Numbered from the stretch's first letter, positions 8,530 to 18,205 are shown. The stretch: DNA of 64,000 nt from Ignavibacteriales bacterium (GCA_026390595.1 JAPLFQ010000010.1:140262-204261), one strand, 5' to 3'. Notes: generated by a model not told the origin, from the letters alone. A program made the numbers and translations.

Positions 8530-9339
8530 GTGAAATACGACCCCATCAAAAAAGTTCTCGGCGACATCGTTCGCGAAAACGTCCTTCTCCGCAAGCTGTT
8601 CTACACAATGCTCGGGTTGATGTTCCTGCGCGAATGGCATGTAAAACGGGAACTTCGCAAGCTTCTCGGCCGCGACAAAGCCCCGAAACAGATCTATGAT
8701 GCAGGGTGCGGATTCGGACAGTATTCCTACTACTGTGCGACAAATTTTCCCGGCGCATCGATCTATGCCGTGGATGTCAAGTCGGAGCAAATCGAAGATT
8801 GCACACGGTTCTTCCGGAACGCAGGCCTGACAAACGCGTCGTTCGCTGTCGAGGACCTGACGCAGATACAGCACGAGAACCGGTTCGACTTCGCGGTCTC
8901 GGTGGACGTGATGGAGCATATACCGGACGATGTCGGTGTATTTCGCAATCTCCACCGAAGTCTTCGCCCGGGGGGCAGACTCCTCGTCAACACGCCGTCG
9001 GATCTTGGCGGATCGGACGCGCACGGTCCCGAGGATGAAAGCTTCATCGAGGAACACGCCCGGAACGGTTACGGCGTCGAGGAAATCAGAACCAAGCTGA
9101 CATCCGTTGGCTTCACGGTTGACAAGATTCAGTTCGCCTACGGCCCGTGGGGTTCAATCGCATGGCGACTGGGCATCAAATATCCGATGCTTCTGCTCAA
9201 TGTGAGCAAGGCCTTCTTCATTCTCCTCCCCTTCTACTACATTCTCACCCTTCCATTTACACTCCTTCTTATGTATCTTGACTACGCTGGCACCAACAAG
9301 ACAGGCACAGGACTCATTGTTGTAGCCACGAAGAAATAG
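8530..9339 (+). CDS. Class I SAM-dependent methyltransferase with C-terminal membrane segment
   Basis: 269 residues from a GTG start. The SAM-binding loop is YDAGCGFGQYSYY at about residues 56-68, with acidic AVDVKSEQ, then FAVSVDVMEHIPDD and RPGGRLLVNTPS. The last 70 residues contain two hydrophobic stretches (FFILLPFYYILTLPF), so the enzyme is probably anchored at the membrane, where it could act on lipid-linked glycan. No Shine-Dalgarno sequence is seen. It stands alone between repeat-bearing spacers (8171-8529 and 9340-9543). Confidence 0.82.
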   Translation: MKYDPIKKVLGDIVRENVLLRKLFYTMLGLMFLREWHVKRELRKLLGRDKAPKQIYDAGCGFGQYSYYCATNFPGASIYAVDVKSEQIEDCTRFFRNAGLTNASFAVEDLTQIQHENRFDFAVSVDVMEHIPDDVGVFRNLHRSLRPGGRLLVNTPSDLGGSDAHGPEDESFIEEHARNGYGVEEIRTKLTSVGFTVDKIQFAYGPWGSIAWRLGIKYPMLLLNVSKAFFILLPFYYILTLPFTLLLMYLDYAGTNKTGTGLIVVATKK

Positions 9340-9349
9340 GAGCCTTTCA

Positions 9350-9470
9350 AGAAGTCTCACGCAAAGGCGCAAAGATCGCAAAGTCGATTGTGAGAATTCG
9401 TGCGTAAGTATTTTGTTCCTTTGCTGCTTGGCGCCCATCTGCCTCCGTGTATTCCTTAAAGTGGGCAGGT
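9350..9470. repeat. Degenerate GCAAAGGCGCAAAG-type intergenic repeat
   Basis: The spacer between the methyltransferase and the next glycosyltransferase begins with a short-period repeat, CACGCAAAGGCGCAAAG followed by TCGCAAAG, and has a weak inverse copy (CTTTGCTGCTTGGCG) about 60 bp later. This type is often seen as dispersed intergenic palindromes. No gene is visible in 9340-9543. A related unit (GGCACAAAGAGCACGAAG) lies at 20547. Confidence 0.5.
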
Positions 9471-9543
9471 CTCTACGTGATTTCCTGCTATCACGCTAAA
9501 GAGGCTGAATCCAGCATTCCATCGTCTAAACAAGCATTACGCT

Positions 9544-10863
9544 GTGAAAAAAGTCCTTATCGTCTCATACTACTTTCCACCTTCCGGCGGACCCGGAGTT
9601 CAGCGCGTGCTGAAATTCGTCAAGTACCTTCCGGAGTTCGGCTGGCAGCCGGTCGTGCTGACGGTGCAGGATGGCGACTATCCCGCACGCGACGAGTCGC
9701 TCCTCGCGGAGATCCCGGACCACGCGATCGTCTACAGGACAAAAATCTTCGAGCCGTACCGCCTCTACCGCAAGCTCACCGGAAAACCTGCAAACGCGGC
9801 GGTTGATGTGGAGAACATTCCGCAGGGGGGGAAACAGGGGAGGTCCGCAATGGAATCCCTTGCTGAATTCATCCGCTCCACCTTCTTCATCCCCGACGCT
9901 CGCATTGGATGGTACCCGTACGCTGTTCCGCAGGGGCTCAGGATCATCAAAGAACATAACATCGAAGCCATCTACTCCTCTTCGCCGCCTTACACCACTT
10001 CAGTCATTGCGCGAAAACTTCATCTGGCAACAAAAATTCCATGGGTAGCTGGATTTCGCGATCCGTGGACCGGCTTCCTCTCCACGCCCGATCGGTGGTC
10101 CATACCTCGCGCAATCGATGAACGCCTCGAGCGTGCCGTCTTCAACGACGCGAATGCCGTCGAGGCAGCGTGGCGCGGCATTTTGAAGGACCTGATCGGA
10201 AAAGTGCCGGATATCGATCAGAAGAAGCTCGTGTACCACCCGAACGGATTCGACAGCGAGGACTATCCCGCGCTGAAGAAACAGAAGAACAAGCGGTTCA
10301 CGGTCACCTACACCGGCTCGATGTACGGCAAACGGAACCCGAAGACTTTTCTGCATGCAATTGAAGGATTGGTAAGCGAGGGGAAGGTCGATCCGAAGAA
10401 GATTCGCCTCAAGTTTATCGGCCGGTTCGGTTCAGAAGTGCACGAGATGCTGCTGAACTCGCCCGTCCACGATTCAATCGAAATAATCTCGTACCTCCCG
10501 CACAGCGAGAGCGTTGAGGCTTTGCTCCGTTCCGATGCGCTGCTTTTGATTGTCGATGAAGCGGCGGGAAGCGACGAGATTGTTCCGGGAAAAGTCTTCG
10601 AGTATATCGGCGCGCAGCGCCCCATCATCGCGCTGGCTCCGGAAGGCGCGATCGCTGGCCTGATGCGCGAAACACACTCGGGGTTCGTGGCTCCGAATCA
10701 GGACATTCCGGCGATTCAGGCCGCATTCATTGAATGTTATGACAATTTTCTCTATCATAAGTCGAATTTTGAACAGGATCGGGAGGCCGTGAAACGATAC
10801 GATCGGAGAGAAATCACCCGCCAGTTAGCGGCGCTTCTCGATACTCTCAGCCCCCGGCATTAA
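9544..10863 (+). CDS. GT4-like glycosyltransferase
   Basis: 439 residues from a GTG start. The N-terminus KVLIVSYYFPPSGGPGVQR is typical of a GT4-like family found in surface polysaccharide loci of Bacteroidota. After a long acceptor-side insertion (residues 75-120), the donor domain has TVTYTGSMYGKRNPKTFL at about 257 and LLIVDEAAGSDEIVPGKVFEYIGA, holding the conserved Glu/Lys of the nucleotide-sugar site. The role is cytoplasmic addition of a sugar to the growing lipid-linked unit. The YfhO-like gene follows 18 bp downstream. Confidence 0.85.
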   Translation: MKKVLIVSYYFPPSGGPGVQRVLKFVKYLPEFGWQPVVLTVQDGDYPARDESLLAEIPDHAIVYRTKIFEPYRLYRKLTGKPANAAVDVENIPQGGKQGRSAMESLAEFIRSTFFIPDARIGWYPYAVPQGLRIIKEHNIEAIYSSSPPYTTSVIARKLHLATKIPWVAGFRDPWTGFLSTPDRWSIPRAIDERLERAVFNDANAVEAAWRGILKDLIGKVPDIDQKKLVYHPNGFDSEDYPALKKQKNKRFTVTYTGSMYGKRNPKTFLHAIEGLVSEGKVDPKKIRLKFIGRFGSEVHEMLLNSPVHDSIEIISYLPHSESVEALLRSDALLLIVDEAAGSDEIVPGKVFEYIGAQRPIIALAPEGAIAGLMRETHSGFVAPNQDIPAIQAAFIECYDNFLYHKSNFEQDREAVKRYDRREITRQLAALLDTLSPRH

Positions 10864-10881
10864 CCCCACCCTTATCATCCC

Positions 10882-13500
10882 ATGAGCAAAACACATAAAG
10901 AACGGACCGGTGGTCGACAGACTGCCGGCGAAACGCCCCTGATTCCAGAGCGCTACCAGCACTTCGCAGCCATCGCGCTCCTCTTTCTCAGCCTCGTCAT
11001 TTTCTTCAACCAGCTGATTTTCAGCGGGAAAATGTTCACCGAGGCCGATATCCTGGCGAGCCGGAGCTTCGACACGTTTCTGTCAGACGCCAAGCATCAG
11101 GGGATCTTCCCGCTCTGGAACCCTTACATCTTCTGCGGCATGCCTTCCTACGGAAGTCTTACCGTTGGGGGCGACCGGTTCTTCGACCTCTCGGCTCAGA
11201 TTCTGTCGAATGCCTCAACAGCGTTCAGCTATGTCATCCTGAATCCTTCCGAGGGATGGGTGTTGTTCTTCTACTTCGTCTTTGCCTCGGGCATCTATCT
11301 CTTCACCTATCAGAAGGTGAAACATAAGTTTCCGGCATTCATTGCCGCTTTTTCTGCCACATTCTCTATGTACATCATCATCTGGGTGATGAGCGGACAC
11401 AATACGAAGATCGCCGTCATGGCTTTCTTCCCCTACATTTTCTATGCAGTCGAGCGGCTGCGCGAGAAATTCAGCTGGCTGCTCGCTCTCCTTCTTGTGG
11501 TCTTGCTGCACTTCACCTATATGCCGAGCCATATCCAGATGATTTTCTACATCTACCTTACGCTCGGCATCTACTTCCTGTTTTTCCTTATCCGATCTCT
11601 TCTCAAGAGGAAAGACCTGGAGAGCGCGGCAGGCGAGTCACAGGCCTGGAAAGGCCTCGTGCGGGCAGGCGTCGTTCTCACTCTCGCAAGCGCCCTGGCG
11701 TTCGCGATGGACTCCGACAAGTACCTCTCCGTTCTCGAATACAATCCTTATTCCATGAGGGGTTCCAACGCCATCGTCTCAGCGCCCCAACCCGGCGATA
11801 CCAAAACGATTAAGGGAGGTCTCGACTACGATTACGCCACAAGCTGGTCCTTCTCCCCCGGCGAAATGATGACGTGGCTCGTCCCTTCGTGGTATGGGTT
11901 CGGACAGGTAGACTACAAAGGCTTCTTCTCGAACAACCAGGACGTGTCGGCCAATTTTTACTGGGGACCGCAGCCGTTCACCCACGCACCTCAATACATG
12001 GGCGTCATCGTCCTGATTCTTGCGGTGATAGGTTTTGTGAAGAACAGGAAAGATCCCTTTGTTCAATTCGTGGGGATCATGATCGTTTTCTCTCTCCTGA
12101 TCGCGTTCGGCAGAGAGTTCCCATTACTGTACGATCTGATGTACCGATACTTCCCGGCATTCAACAAGTTCCGAATTCCGTCGATGATCCTCGTCATGAT
12201 CCAGGTTTTTGTTCCAATTCTGGCTGCGTATGGGATCACTTCTATTATGCGCGAGCGAGATGATCTTCGCGGTGCCGATATTGAAAAACGGAAGAAGTCG
12301 ATCCTTGTCGCTGGTGGAGTCGTCGTCGGGGTCTTCGTCCTGCTCTCGCTGACCTTCGAAAGCCTGCTTCCGCGTCAGGCGCTGCAGAATATTCTCGCCC
12401 CCATTGCCCAACAGAGTTTGCCGCGGGACCGGGTGGTCGAGCAATTCATGCGCCAGATTCCCGCTCAATACATGACAGAAGCCTCCTCGACGCTCACCAA
12501 AATGGCCACGGGCGACATGTACGTCGCATTGGTCCTCCTCATCGTGACATTCGGAGCGCTGTACTACTTCGTCCAAAACCAGATGAAGTACACGACCTTC
12601 ATCGTCGTCCTGACACTCGTGATCGGCTTCGATCTGTGGCGAGTGGACGTCAAGCCAATGAATCCCCACGACAAATCCGTGCGACAGCAGGCCTTTGCTA
12701 CTCCTGAATACATCAAATACCTGCAACGCGATACGACGCTGTTCCGCGTCCTGGAATTCCAGAACGGCCGCCCCCCGTACAACAACATGCTCGCATACTG
12801 GCGCATTCAAAGCGCGTACGGATATCAGGGAGCGAAGATGCGCGCGTATCAGGACATGGACGATGTCATCGGAATGGGGAATCCCTTGTTGTGGGGGCTG
12901 ATGAACGTGAAGTACATCATCTCGAACACACCGGATTCGAGCGGTGCAATCGGCCTCGTCTATAGCGGCCGCGACATGAAGGTATACGGCAACCGTTTCC
13001 AACTCCCGCGTGCTTTCTTTGTCAACAAGTATGAAGTTGCTGACGGCCTGACGATCCTCAACAAGATCAAGGATATGACTTTCAATCCCCGCGAGGTCAT
13101 GTACTTCATGGAAGACCCGAAGGTATCCGTGGAGCCGGTCAATGCGGCTGCAAGCGTGGACATTGTGCGTTATGGCATTCAGGACCTCGAGTTGAGAACA
13201 ACAACCGGGGGCAACAACCTCCTCTTCCTGAGCGAAACGTATTTCCCTGTGGGCTGGAAGGCCCTGCTCGACGGCAAGGAAATACCGATCTACCGGGCGA
13301 ACTATTTGTTCAGAGCGGTGGTCGTGCCGGCCGGGCAGCACAAACTCGAAATGAAATTTGAACCGAAGGGATTTTACCTGGGCAAGAACCTGAGTCTCGC
13401 CGCAAACATTCTTGTGCTGGGTGGGCTGGGGTTTTTCGGCTTCGATTATTGGCGTAAGAAACGAACACCAAAACAGGCCGATGAACAGGCCAAGGCGTAA
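10882..13500 (+). CDS. YfhO-family multi-spanning membrane protein (GT-C-like)
   Basis: 872 residues. About twelve to thirteen transmembrane helices lie between residues 30 and 580, followed by an extracytoplasmic C-terminal domain (about 590-830) and a last helix near 845. The first loop, with FTEADILASRSFDTFLSDAKHQ then FPLWNPYIFCGMPSYGS, matches the YfhO/GT-C loop that precedes a PLWNP motif. YfhO proteins are linked to glycosylation of teichoic or surface polymers; here a lipid-linked donor sugar is likely transferred outside the membrane. The exact reaction is unknown. Flanked closely by a GT4 and an amidotransferase gene. Confidence 0.8.
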   Translation: MSKTHKERTGGRQTAGETPLIPERYQHFAAIALLFLSLVIFFNQLIFSGKMFTEADILASRSFDTFLSDAKHQGIFPLWNPYIFCGMPSYGSLTVGGDRFFDLSAQILSNASTAFSYVILNPSEGWVLFFYFVFASGIYLFTYQKVKHKFPAFIAAFSATFSMYIIIWVMSGHNTKIAVMAFFPYIFYAVERLREKFSWLLALLLVVLLHFTYMPSHIQMIFYIYLTLGIYFLFFLIRSLLKRKDLESAAGESQAWKGLVRAGVVLTLASALAFAMDSDKYLSVLEYNPYSMRGSNAIVSAPQPGDTKTIKGGLDYDYATSWSFSPGEMMTWLVPSWYGFGQVDYKGFFSNNQDVSANFYWGPQPFTHAPQYMGVIVLILAVIGFVKNRKDPFVQFVGIMIVFSLLIAFGREFPLLYDLMYRYFPAFNKFRIPSMILVMIQVFVPILAAYGITSIMRERDDLRGADIEKRKKSILVAGGVVVGVFVLLSLTFESLLPRQALQNILAPIAQQSLPRDRVVEQFMRQIPAQYMTEASSTLTKMATGDMYVALVLLIVTFGALYYFVQNQMKYTTFIVVLTLVIGFDLWRVDVKPMNPHDKSVRQQAFATPEYIKYLQRDTTLFRVLEFQNGRPPYNNMLAYWRIQSAYGYQGAKMRAYQDMDDVIGMGNPLLWGLMNVKYIISNTPDSSGAIGLVYSGRDMKVYGNRFQLPRAFFVNKYEVADGLTILNKIKDMTFNPREVMYFMEDPKVSVEPVNAAASVDIVRYGIQDLELRTTTGGNNLLFLSETYFPVGWKALLDGKEIPIYRANYLFRAVVVPAGQHKLEMKFEPKGFYLGKNLSLAANILVLGGLGFFGFDYWRKKRTPKQADEQAKA

Positions 13501-13527
13501 CCATCCGGCCATGCGCGGGGCGTAGCA

Positions 13528-15510
13528 ATGTGCGGCATTTGCGGCATCTATAAGTACGGCAACCCGAACCATGCGTTCGACGAGGCGCTCCTCGTCAGGA
13601 TGAGCGACGTCATCAAGCATCGCGGTCCTGATGATGCGGGTACGTTTCTTTCTTCCGATCATCGCGTGGGGTTCGGTTTTCGACGCCTTTCCATCGTCGA
13701 TCTCTCACCTGCCGGCCACCAGCCGATGTTCACGCCGGACAAGTCGGTCGCCATCGTCTTCAACGGCGAGATCTACAATCATCTTGTCATTCGCAAAGAA
13801 CTCGAGGCGAAGGGATACAAGTACCGTTCGCGCTCTGATACCGAAACGATCCTCTACGCGTATCAGGAGTACGGACTGAACTTTGTCCACAAGCTGCTTG
13901 GGATGTTCGCTCTTGCATTGTGGGACGAGAAGAGACGCATTCTCGTTCTCGCGCGTGACCGCATCGGCATCAAGCCGCTCTACTACACCGTTGCCGACGG
14001 ACAGTTGATCTTCGGTTCGGAGATCAAGGCCATTCTGCAGCATCCCTCCGTCTCACGTGAGATTGATCCGCAGGCGATGGATGCGTACCTGACCTTTCTC
14101 ATCAGTCCCGCGCCGCTTACGATGTTCAAAAACATTCGTAAGCTCGAACCGGGACATTTCCTGGTCATCGGTCAGGACGGAATCCAGAGAGACGAACAGT
14201 ACTGGGACCCGGTTCCGTCCGGCGAGCAGCCGTCGATCGACATCGACGGGACGCCGATTCCCCACTCTACGCTCGTCGAAAACGCAGCGGGAATGACCGA
14301 GGAATCGTGTATCAGCACGATCCGCACGCTCCTCAAGCAGTCTGTAAAAGACCGGATGATGAGCGACGTCCCTTTCGGTGTTTTCCTGAGCGGCGGCATC
14401 GATTCGAGCACGAACGTTGCGCTGATGGCCGAATTGATGGACCGGCCGGTCGATACGTTTTCCGTCGGCGTCCGGGACCTTGAGAAGTACAACGAACTTG
14501 GCTACGCACGCCAGATTGCGAGCCAGTTCAAGACGAACCATCATGAAGTGATGATCGATCAGAGGATGGCCTTCGACTTTTTGCCGAAGCTCATCTACCA
14601 CCAGGATGAACCTCTTGCTGATCCAGTCTGTATTCCGCTGTACTTCGTCTCAAAGCTCGCTCGTGACAACGGGACGATTGTCGTTCAGGTCGGCGAAGGG
14701 AGCGACGAGCAATTTGCCGGTTATCAGTCGATGCTGCGCGAGCTGCGGTTCTACAACACAGCATGGAAGGCATACAAGGCACTCCCCGGCTTCGCGCAAT
14801 CGTCCATCTACGGAGCGGCAGCGCTGTTTCTGAAAAGAAAACAGGAATATCTCGCGCTCGATTACATCCGGAAGGGTTTGAAGGGAGAAGAACTGTTCTG
14901 GGGGGGCGCGATCAATTTCACAGAAACACACAAGCGTCTTCTGCTCGACGGCGGACGAAAAACCGATCCGCAGTTCGTGCACGCGCTGGCGAAGGGCTGG
15001 CATGACGAGCTTCTCCGGAAGGATCCCGGGGCAGACTATTTGAAGCGAATGATCTACCTCGAGTTCAAGAACCGCCTGCCCGAGCTTCTTCTGATGCGGG
15101 TGGACAAGGTGTCGATGGCTGCATCTATCGAAGCCCGCGTTCCATTTCTTGATCATCGGCTGGTGGAATATTCCATGACGATCCCCCAGGAATTCAAGAT
15201 CAAGGGGGGAGAGCCGAAGTACATTCTGAAGAAAGCTGTGGAAGGGATTATTCCGGACAACATCATTTACCGGAAAAAGCAGGGTTTCGCCGCACCGGTC
15301 AACGAATGGCTGCGAAATGAATGGTCGGGCTACGCGGAGAATGCGATCCGGGAATCGGCGCTCGTGAAGCAGGGGATTCTGCAGTACGGCTTCATCAAAT
15401 CGATGATCGAGAGCCATCGCGCCCGGAAAATCGATGCCGGGCAGAACATCTGGAATCTCCTGAACCTTGTTCTCTGGCATAAGTACTGGATTGAGGGAAA
15501 AGAGCTTTAA
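13528..15510 (+). CDS. asnB: Asparagine synthase (glutamine-hydrolysing)-type amidotransferase, first copy
   Basis: 660 residues. Cys2 after the initiator Met (MCGICGIYK) is the nucleophile of the N-terminal class II glutaminase. The ATP-pyrophosphatase loop SGGIDSS is at about residue 288, and later blocks (GEGSDE, RVDKVSMAASIEARVPFLD) are complete, so it should be active. Made in a glycan locus together with uronic-acid-forming enzymes, it could amidate a uronate carboxyl group, as reported for the Pseudomonas WbpS-type enzyme, rather than make free asparagine. This is inference; plain asparagine synthesis is the alternative. The second copy is at 24836-26818. Confidence 0.9.
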   Translation: MCGICGIYKYGNPNHAFDEALLVRMSDVIKHRGPDDAGTFLSSDHRVGFGFRRLSIVDLSPAGHQPMFTPDKSVAIVFNGEIYNHLVIRKELEAKGYKYRSRSDTETILYAYQEYGLNFVHKLLGMFALALWDEKRRILVLARDRIGIKPLYYTVADGQLIFGSEIKAILQHPSVSREIDPQAMDAYLTFLISPAPLTMFKNIRKLEPGHFLVIGQDGIQRDEQYWDPVPSGEQPSIDIDGTPIPHSTLVENAAGMTEESCISTIRTLLKQSVKDRMMSDVPFGVFLSGGIDSSTNVALMAELMDRPVDTFSVGVRDLEKYNELGYARQIASQFKTNHHEVMIDQRMAFDFLPKLIYHQDEPLADPVCIPLYFVSKLARDNGTIVVQVGEGSDEQFAGYQSMLRELRFYNTAWKAYKALPGFAQSSIYGAAALFLKRKQEYLALDYIRKGLKGEELFWGGAINFTETHKRLLLDGGRKTDPQFVHALAKGWHDELLRKDPGADYLKRMIYLEFKNRLPELLLMRVDKVSMAASIEARVPFLDHRLVEYSMTIPQEFKIKGGEPKYILKKAVEGIIPDNIIYRKKQGFAAPVNEWLRNEWSGYAENAIRESALVKQGILQYGFIKSMIESHRARKIDAGQNIWNLLNLVLWHKYWIEGKEL

Positions 15511-15519
15511 GTGGGGAAG

Positions 15520-15650
15520 AATTTGCCACGGATGACACGGAATTGAACGGATTTTCTCGGGTTTTTGAAAGTTAAGGAAGACTTTTTCTCCAATTCATTT
15601 TGCCTTTATCCGTGTTTCTTCCGTGTAAATCCGTGGTTAATTTCTAGAAT
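15520..15650. repeat. Imperfect inverted repeat (CCACGGAT...ATCCGTGG type)
   Basis: The spacer after the first asnB begins with CCACGGATGACACGG and ends with TTCCGTGTAAATCCGTGG, which are inverse versions of one another separated by about 90 bp. This CCACGGATxxACACGG unit is a dispersed intergenic palindrome type. No gene is visible in 15511-15658. Confidence 0.55.
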
Positions 15651-15658
15651 CGACCCAA

Positions 15659-16474
15659 ATGAAGATGACAGACACAAACGACGAAACCCTGAAGCAGCAG
15701 GTACGCGAGTACTGGGACGCTCATCCATGCGGCACGCAGTTCACGCACCTCGAATGGGGCTCGAAGCAGTTCTTCGACGAGGTCGAGAGGTTCCGGTATG
15801 ATTCGCAGCCATTCATGCGGGAGTTGGTGGAATTCGACAATTTTCGCGGCAAGCGGCTGCTGGAAATCGGATGTGGACTCGGCACGGATCTGCTCCAATT
15901 CGCACGCGGCGGCGCCATCACTTCCGGAGTCGATCTCACGCCGGCGAGCATTGAGCTCGTGAAGAAGCGATTCGCCCTGGAAGGAATTTCGGTGGACGCA
16001 CAGGTTGCGGATGCGGAGAATCTTCCCTTTCCGGATGCATCATTTGATGTCGTATATTCCTTCGGAGTTCTTCACCATACTCCAAACACACAGAAATCGA
16101 TCGACGAAGTGCACCGCGTTCTCAAACCCGGCGGGCGCATTGTCATCATGTTGTATCACAAGAATTCCGTTCACGTGTTTCTCGGTGCACCTATCTATTC
16201 GATGCTGCACAAACTGCGCGCAGGTGCGGGTTCGCTGGTCGAGGACTGGGTCCGCGTGTATGACGGTGCTGAGAATCCACTGGGAAAAGCGTATTCGGAA
16301 GCAGAACTCCGAACCATGTTCACGCGGTTCAAGGATCTCCGTTTCGCTGCCTGTGACCCGATCCGTCGCAAGTACGGCGCTGCGGTCAACTGGCTCAATC
16401 AGAAATTCCTCAGCCGCCGGTGGGGGTTTTGGATGGTGATAAAAGGAAGAAAAGCGGAAGATGTGAGACGGTAG
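15659..16474 (+). CDS. Class I SAM-dependent methyltransferase (Methyltransf_11/25 type)
   Basis: 271 residues. The SAM loop is LEIGCGLGTDLLQFA at about residue 64, followed by VDLTPASIELVKKRF, DAENLPFPDASFDVVYSFG and LKPGGRIVIMLYHKNS. The N-terminal block VREYWDAHPCGTQFTH occurs in a subfamily found in polysaccharide loci. Likely O- or N-methylates a sugar or the lipid-linked glycan. It is flanked on both sides by repeat-bearing spacers, so it may have its own promoter or have been inserted as a module. Confidence 0.82.
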   Translation: MKMTDTNDETLKQQVREYWDAHPCGTQFTHLEWGSKQFFDEVERFRYDSQPFMRELVEFDNFRGKRLLEIGCGLGTDLLQFARGGAITSGVDLTPASIELVKKRFALEGISVDAQVADAENLPFPDASFDVVYSFGVLHHTPNTQKSIDEVHRVLKPGGRIVIMLYHKNSVHVFLGAPIYSMLHKLRAGAGSLVEDWVRVYDGAENPLGKAYSEAELRTMFTRFKDLRFAACDPIRRKYGAAVNWLNQKFLSRRWGFWMVIKGRKAEDVRR

Positions 16475-16567
16475 ACGTGAGAAGGAAGACGTGAAACGCG
16501 GAACTTTGAACTTGAAACTTCAAACTGGAAACTCGAAACTCAAAATTGAAAACTACGAAGGCTTCTT
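16475..16567. repeat. Short-period degenerate tandem repeat (GAAACT-like)
   Basis: The 93-bp spacer consists almost entirely of near-copies of a 9-10 base unit: GAACTTTGAACTTGAAACTT, then CAAACTGGAAACTCGAAACTC, preceded by GTGAGAAGGAAGACGTGAAA. It runs directly into the GTG start of the oxidoreductase gene, so translation begins inside or at the edge of the repeat. A similar spacer lies at 24758-24835 before the second asnB. Confidence 0.6.
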
Positions 16568-17590
16568 GTGAGTGACATTCAATTCGCGATCGTCGGCTGC
16601 GGACGGATTGCTCAACGCCACGCGGAACATATCAACAAGATGGCTCACCTGGCCGCCGTGTGTGACGTCAAGCGGCAGCGCGCAGATGAACTCGCAGCAA
16701 AGTATCAATGCCGGGCATATGGAAACATCGAGGATCTGCTCGCGGCTGAACCTGGCGTCAACGTCGTTTCCATCTGCACACCGAACGGGCTTCATGCCGA
16801 GCACACAATCAAGGTCTTGCGGGCCGGGAAGCACGCCCTCTGTGAGAAACCGATGGCTTTGCGCTCAGCCGATTGCCGAAGGATGATCGAGGAAGAAAAG
16901 CGCTCGGGCAGAAAGCTCTTTGTCGTGAAACAAAACCGGTTTAATCCTCCGATTGCCGCGCTGAAAAAAGCAGTCGACGAGGGACGGCTCGGACGCATCG
17001 TCAATGTTCAACTCAACTGTTTCTGGAACCGGACAGATGCATACTACAAGGAATCCGACTGGAAGGGCTCGCTCGATCTCGACGGCGGCACCTTGTATAC
17101 GCAGTTCAGCCATTTTGTCGATCTCCTGATCTGGATGGTTGGTGACATTGGACCTCTCCACGTACTGACGGGGAATTTCTTTCATCAATCAACGATCGAC
17201 TTTGAAGATACCGGCGTTGTTGCGTTGGAGTTCACCAATGGAGCGCTCGGTACAATCAATTACACCGTGAACAGCTACAAAAAGAACATGGAAGGCTCGA
17301 TCACCCTGTTTGGCGACAAGGGAACAGTAAAAATTGGCGGCCAATACCTCAACGCGCTCGAATATCAGTGCATCGAGGGATACGAGATCACCAACGTGGA
17401 GCATTCAGCTCCGGCCAACGACTACGGTTTCTATCAGGGGTCGATGTCGAATCACGACAAGGTCTACCAGAACGTGCTCGACGTTCTTACAAACAATCAC
17501 GAGGTCGCAACCGGTGGTCTCGAGGGGTTGAAAACTGTCGAAGTGATCGAGAGAATCTACGCGCAAGCGAATATCGGCCCGAAGGCGTAA
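16568..17590 (+). CDS. wbpB: Gfo/Idh/MocA sugar-nucleotide 3-dehydrogenase (WbpB/WlbA-like)
   Basis: 340 residues from a GTG start. The Rossmann motif VGCGRIAQRH is at about residue 9, the CEKPMAL block at about 97, and DGGTLYTQFSHFVD holds the conserved His of the active site. The best family guess is the enzyme that oxidises C3 of UDP-N-acetylglucosaminuronate, because the next two genes encode an acetyltransferase and an aminotransferase in the same order as in wbp/wlb loci. The stop is 3 bp from the next start. A UDP-GlcNAc 6-dehydrogenase (WbpA) is not in the window and must be elsewhere if the pathway holds. Confidence 0.82.
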   Translation: MSDIQFAIVGCGRIAQRHAEHINKMAHLAAVCDVKRQRADELAAKYQCRAYGNIEDLLAAEPGVNVVSICTPNGLHAEHTIKVLRAGKHALCEKPMALRSADCRRMIEEEKRSGRKLFVVKQNRFNPPIAALKKAVDEGRLGRIVNVQLNCFWNRTDAYYKESDWKGSLDLDGGTLYTQFSHFVDLLIWMVGDIGPLHVLTGNFFHQSTIDFEDTGVVALEFTNGALGTINYTVNSYKKNMEGSITLFGDKGTVKIGGQYLNALEYQCIEGYEITNVEHSAPANDYGFYQGSMSNHDKVYQNVLDVLTNNHEVATGGLEGLKTVEVIERIYAQANIGPKA

Positions 17591-17593
17591 ACT

Positions 17594-18205
17594 ATGGACC
17601 ACAAAATCTACCCTAATGTTCAAATCGGCAAGGACGCGGTGATCGGGGAATATGTCATCATCGGCGTTCCTCCCCGCGGCAAGAAGCCCGGTGAGCTCCC
17701 GACCATCATCGGCGATGGGGCGGTTCTTCGCTCTCATACGGTGATTTACGCCGGCAACATTATCGGGAAAAACTTCCAGACGGGGCACCACGTTTTGGTG
17801 CGCGAAGAAAACCAGTTCGGTGACAACGTCAGTATCGGGACCTCATCCGTGGTCGAGCACCATGTGCGGATGGGGAATAACGTGCGCATCCATTCCCAGG
17901 CATTTGTGCCTGAAATGTCGATTCTTGAGGACGGCGCGTGGATCGGACCACATGTAGTCATCACCAACGCCGCGTATCCGCTTTCCCAGAATGTCAAGAA
18001 TGAGCTCAAAGGTGCAGTGGTAAAAAAGAATGCAAAGGTCGGCGCCAACGCGACCCTGCTGCCCGGAGTGACGATTGGCGAGAACGCGCTTGTCGGTGCC
18101 GGTGCGGTCGTGACAAAAGATGTCCCTGCGAACAAAGTTGTGGCGGGAAACCCGGCGAAGGTCATCAACGACGTGTCCAACCTTCCGTACGGAGAGCGTC
18201 AATGA
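17594..18205 (+). CDS. wbpD: Left-handed beta-helix sugar-nucleotide N-acetyltransferase (WbpD/WlbB-like)
   Basis: 203 residues made of hexapeptide repeats (VQIGKDAVIGEYVIIG, then VGANATLLPGVTIGENALVG), ending in the VVAGNPAKVI motif of the LbH acyltransferases. Likely acetylates the 3-amino group made by the aminotransferase encoded next, using acetyl-CoA. It is translationally coupled to that gene by an ATGA overlap at 18202-18205. The length is that of WbpD. An acetyltransferase for another amino sugar is possible, but the three-gene order argues for the diacetamido-uronate route. Confidence 0.82.
   Translation: MDHKIYPNVQIGKDAVIGEYVIIGVPPRGKKPGELPTIIGDGAVLRSHTVIYAGNIIGKNFQTGHHVLVREENQFGDNVSIGTSSVVEHHVRMGNNVRIHSQAFVPEMSILEDGAWIGPHVVITNAAYPLSQNVKNELKGAVVKKNAKVGANATLLPGVTIGENALVGAGAVVTKDVPANKVVAGNPAKVINDVSNLPYGERQ

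Noticed and set aside
12124..13662. 512-residue minus-strand open frame
   Set aside because: Antisense to the YfhO-like gene and overlapping the asnB start; His/Asp/Glu-rich composition typical of the reverse of a membrane-protein frame.
14650..15480. 276-residue minus-strand open frame
   Set aside because: Lies wholly inside the clear asnB gene; no motif and no ribosome site.
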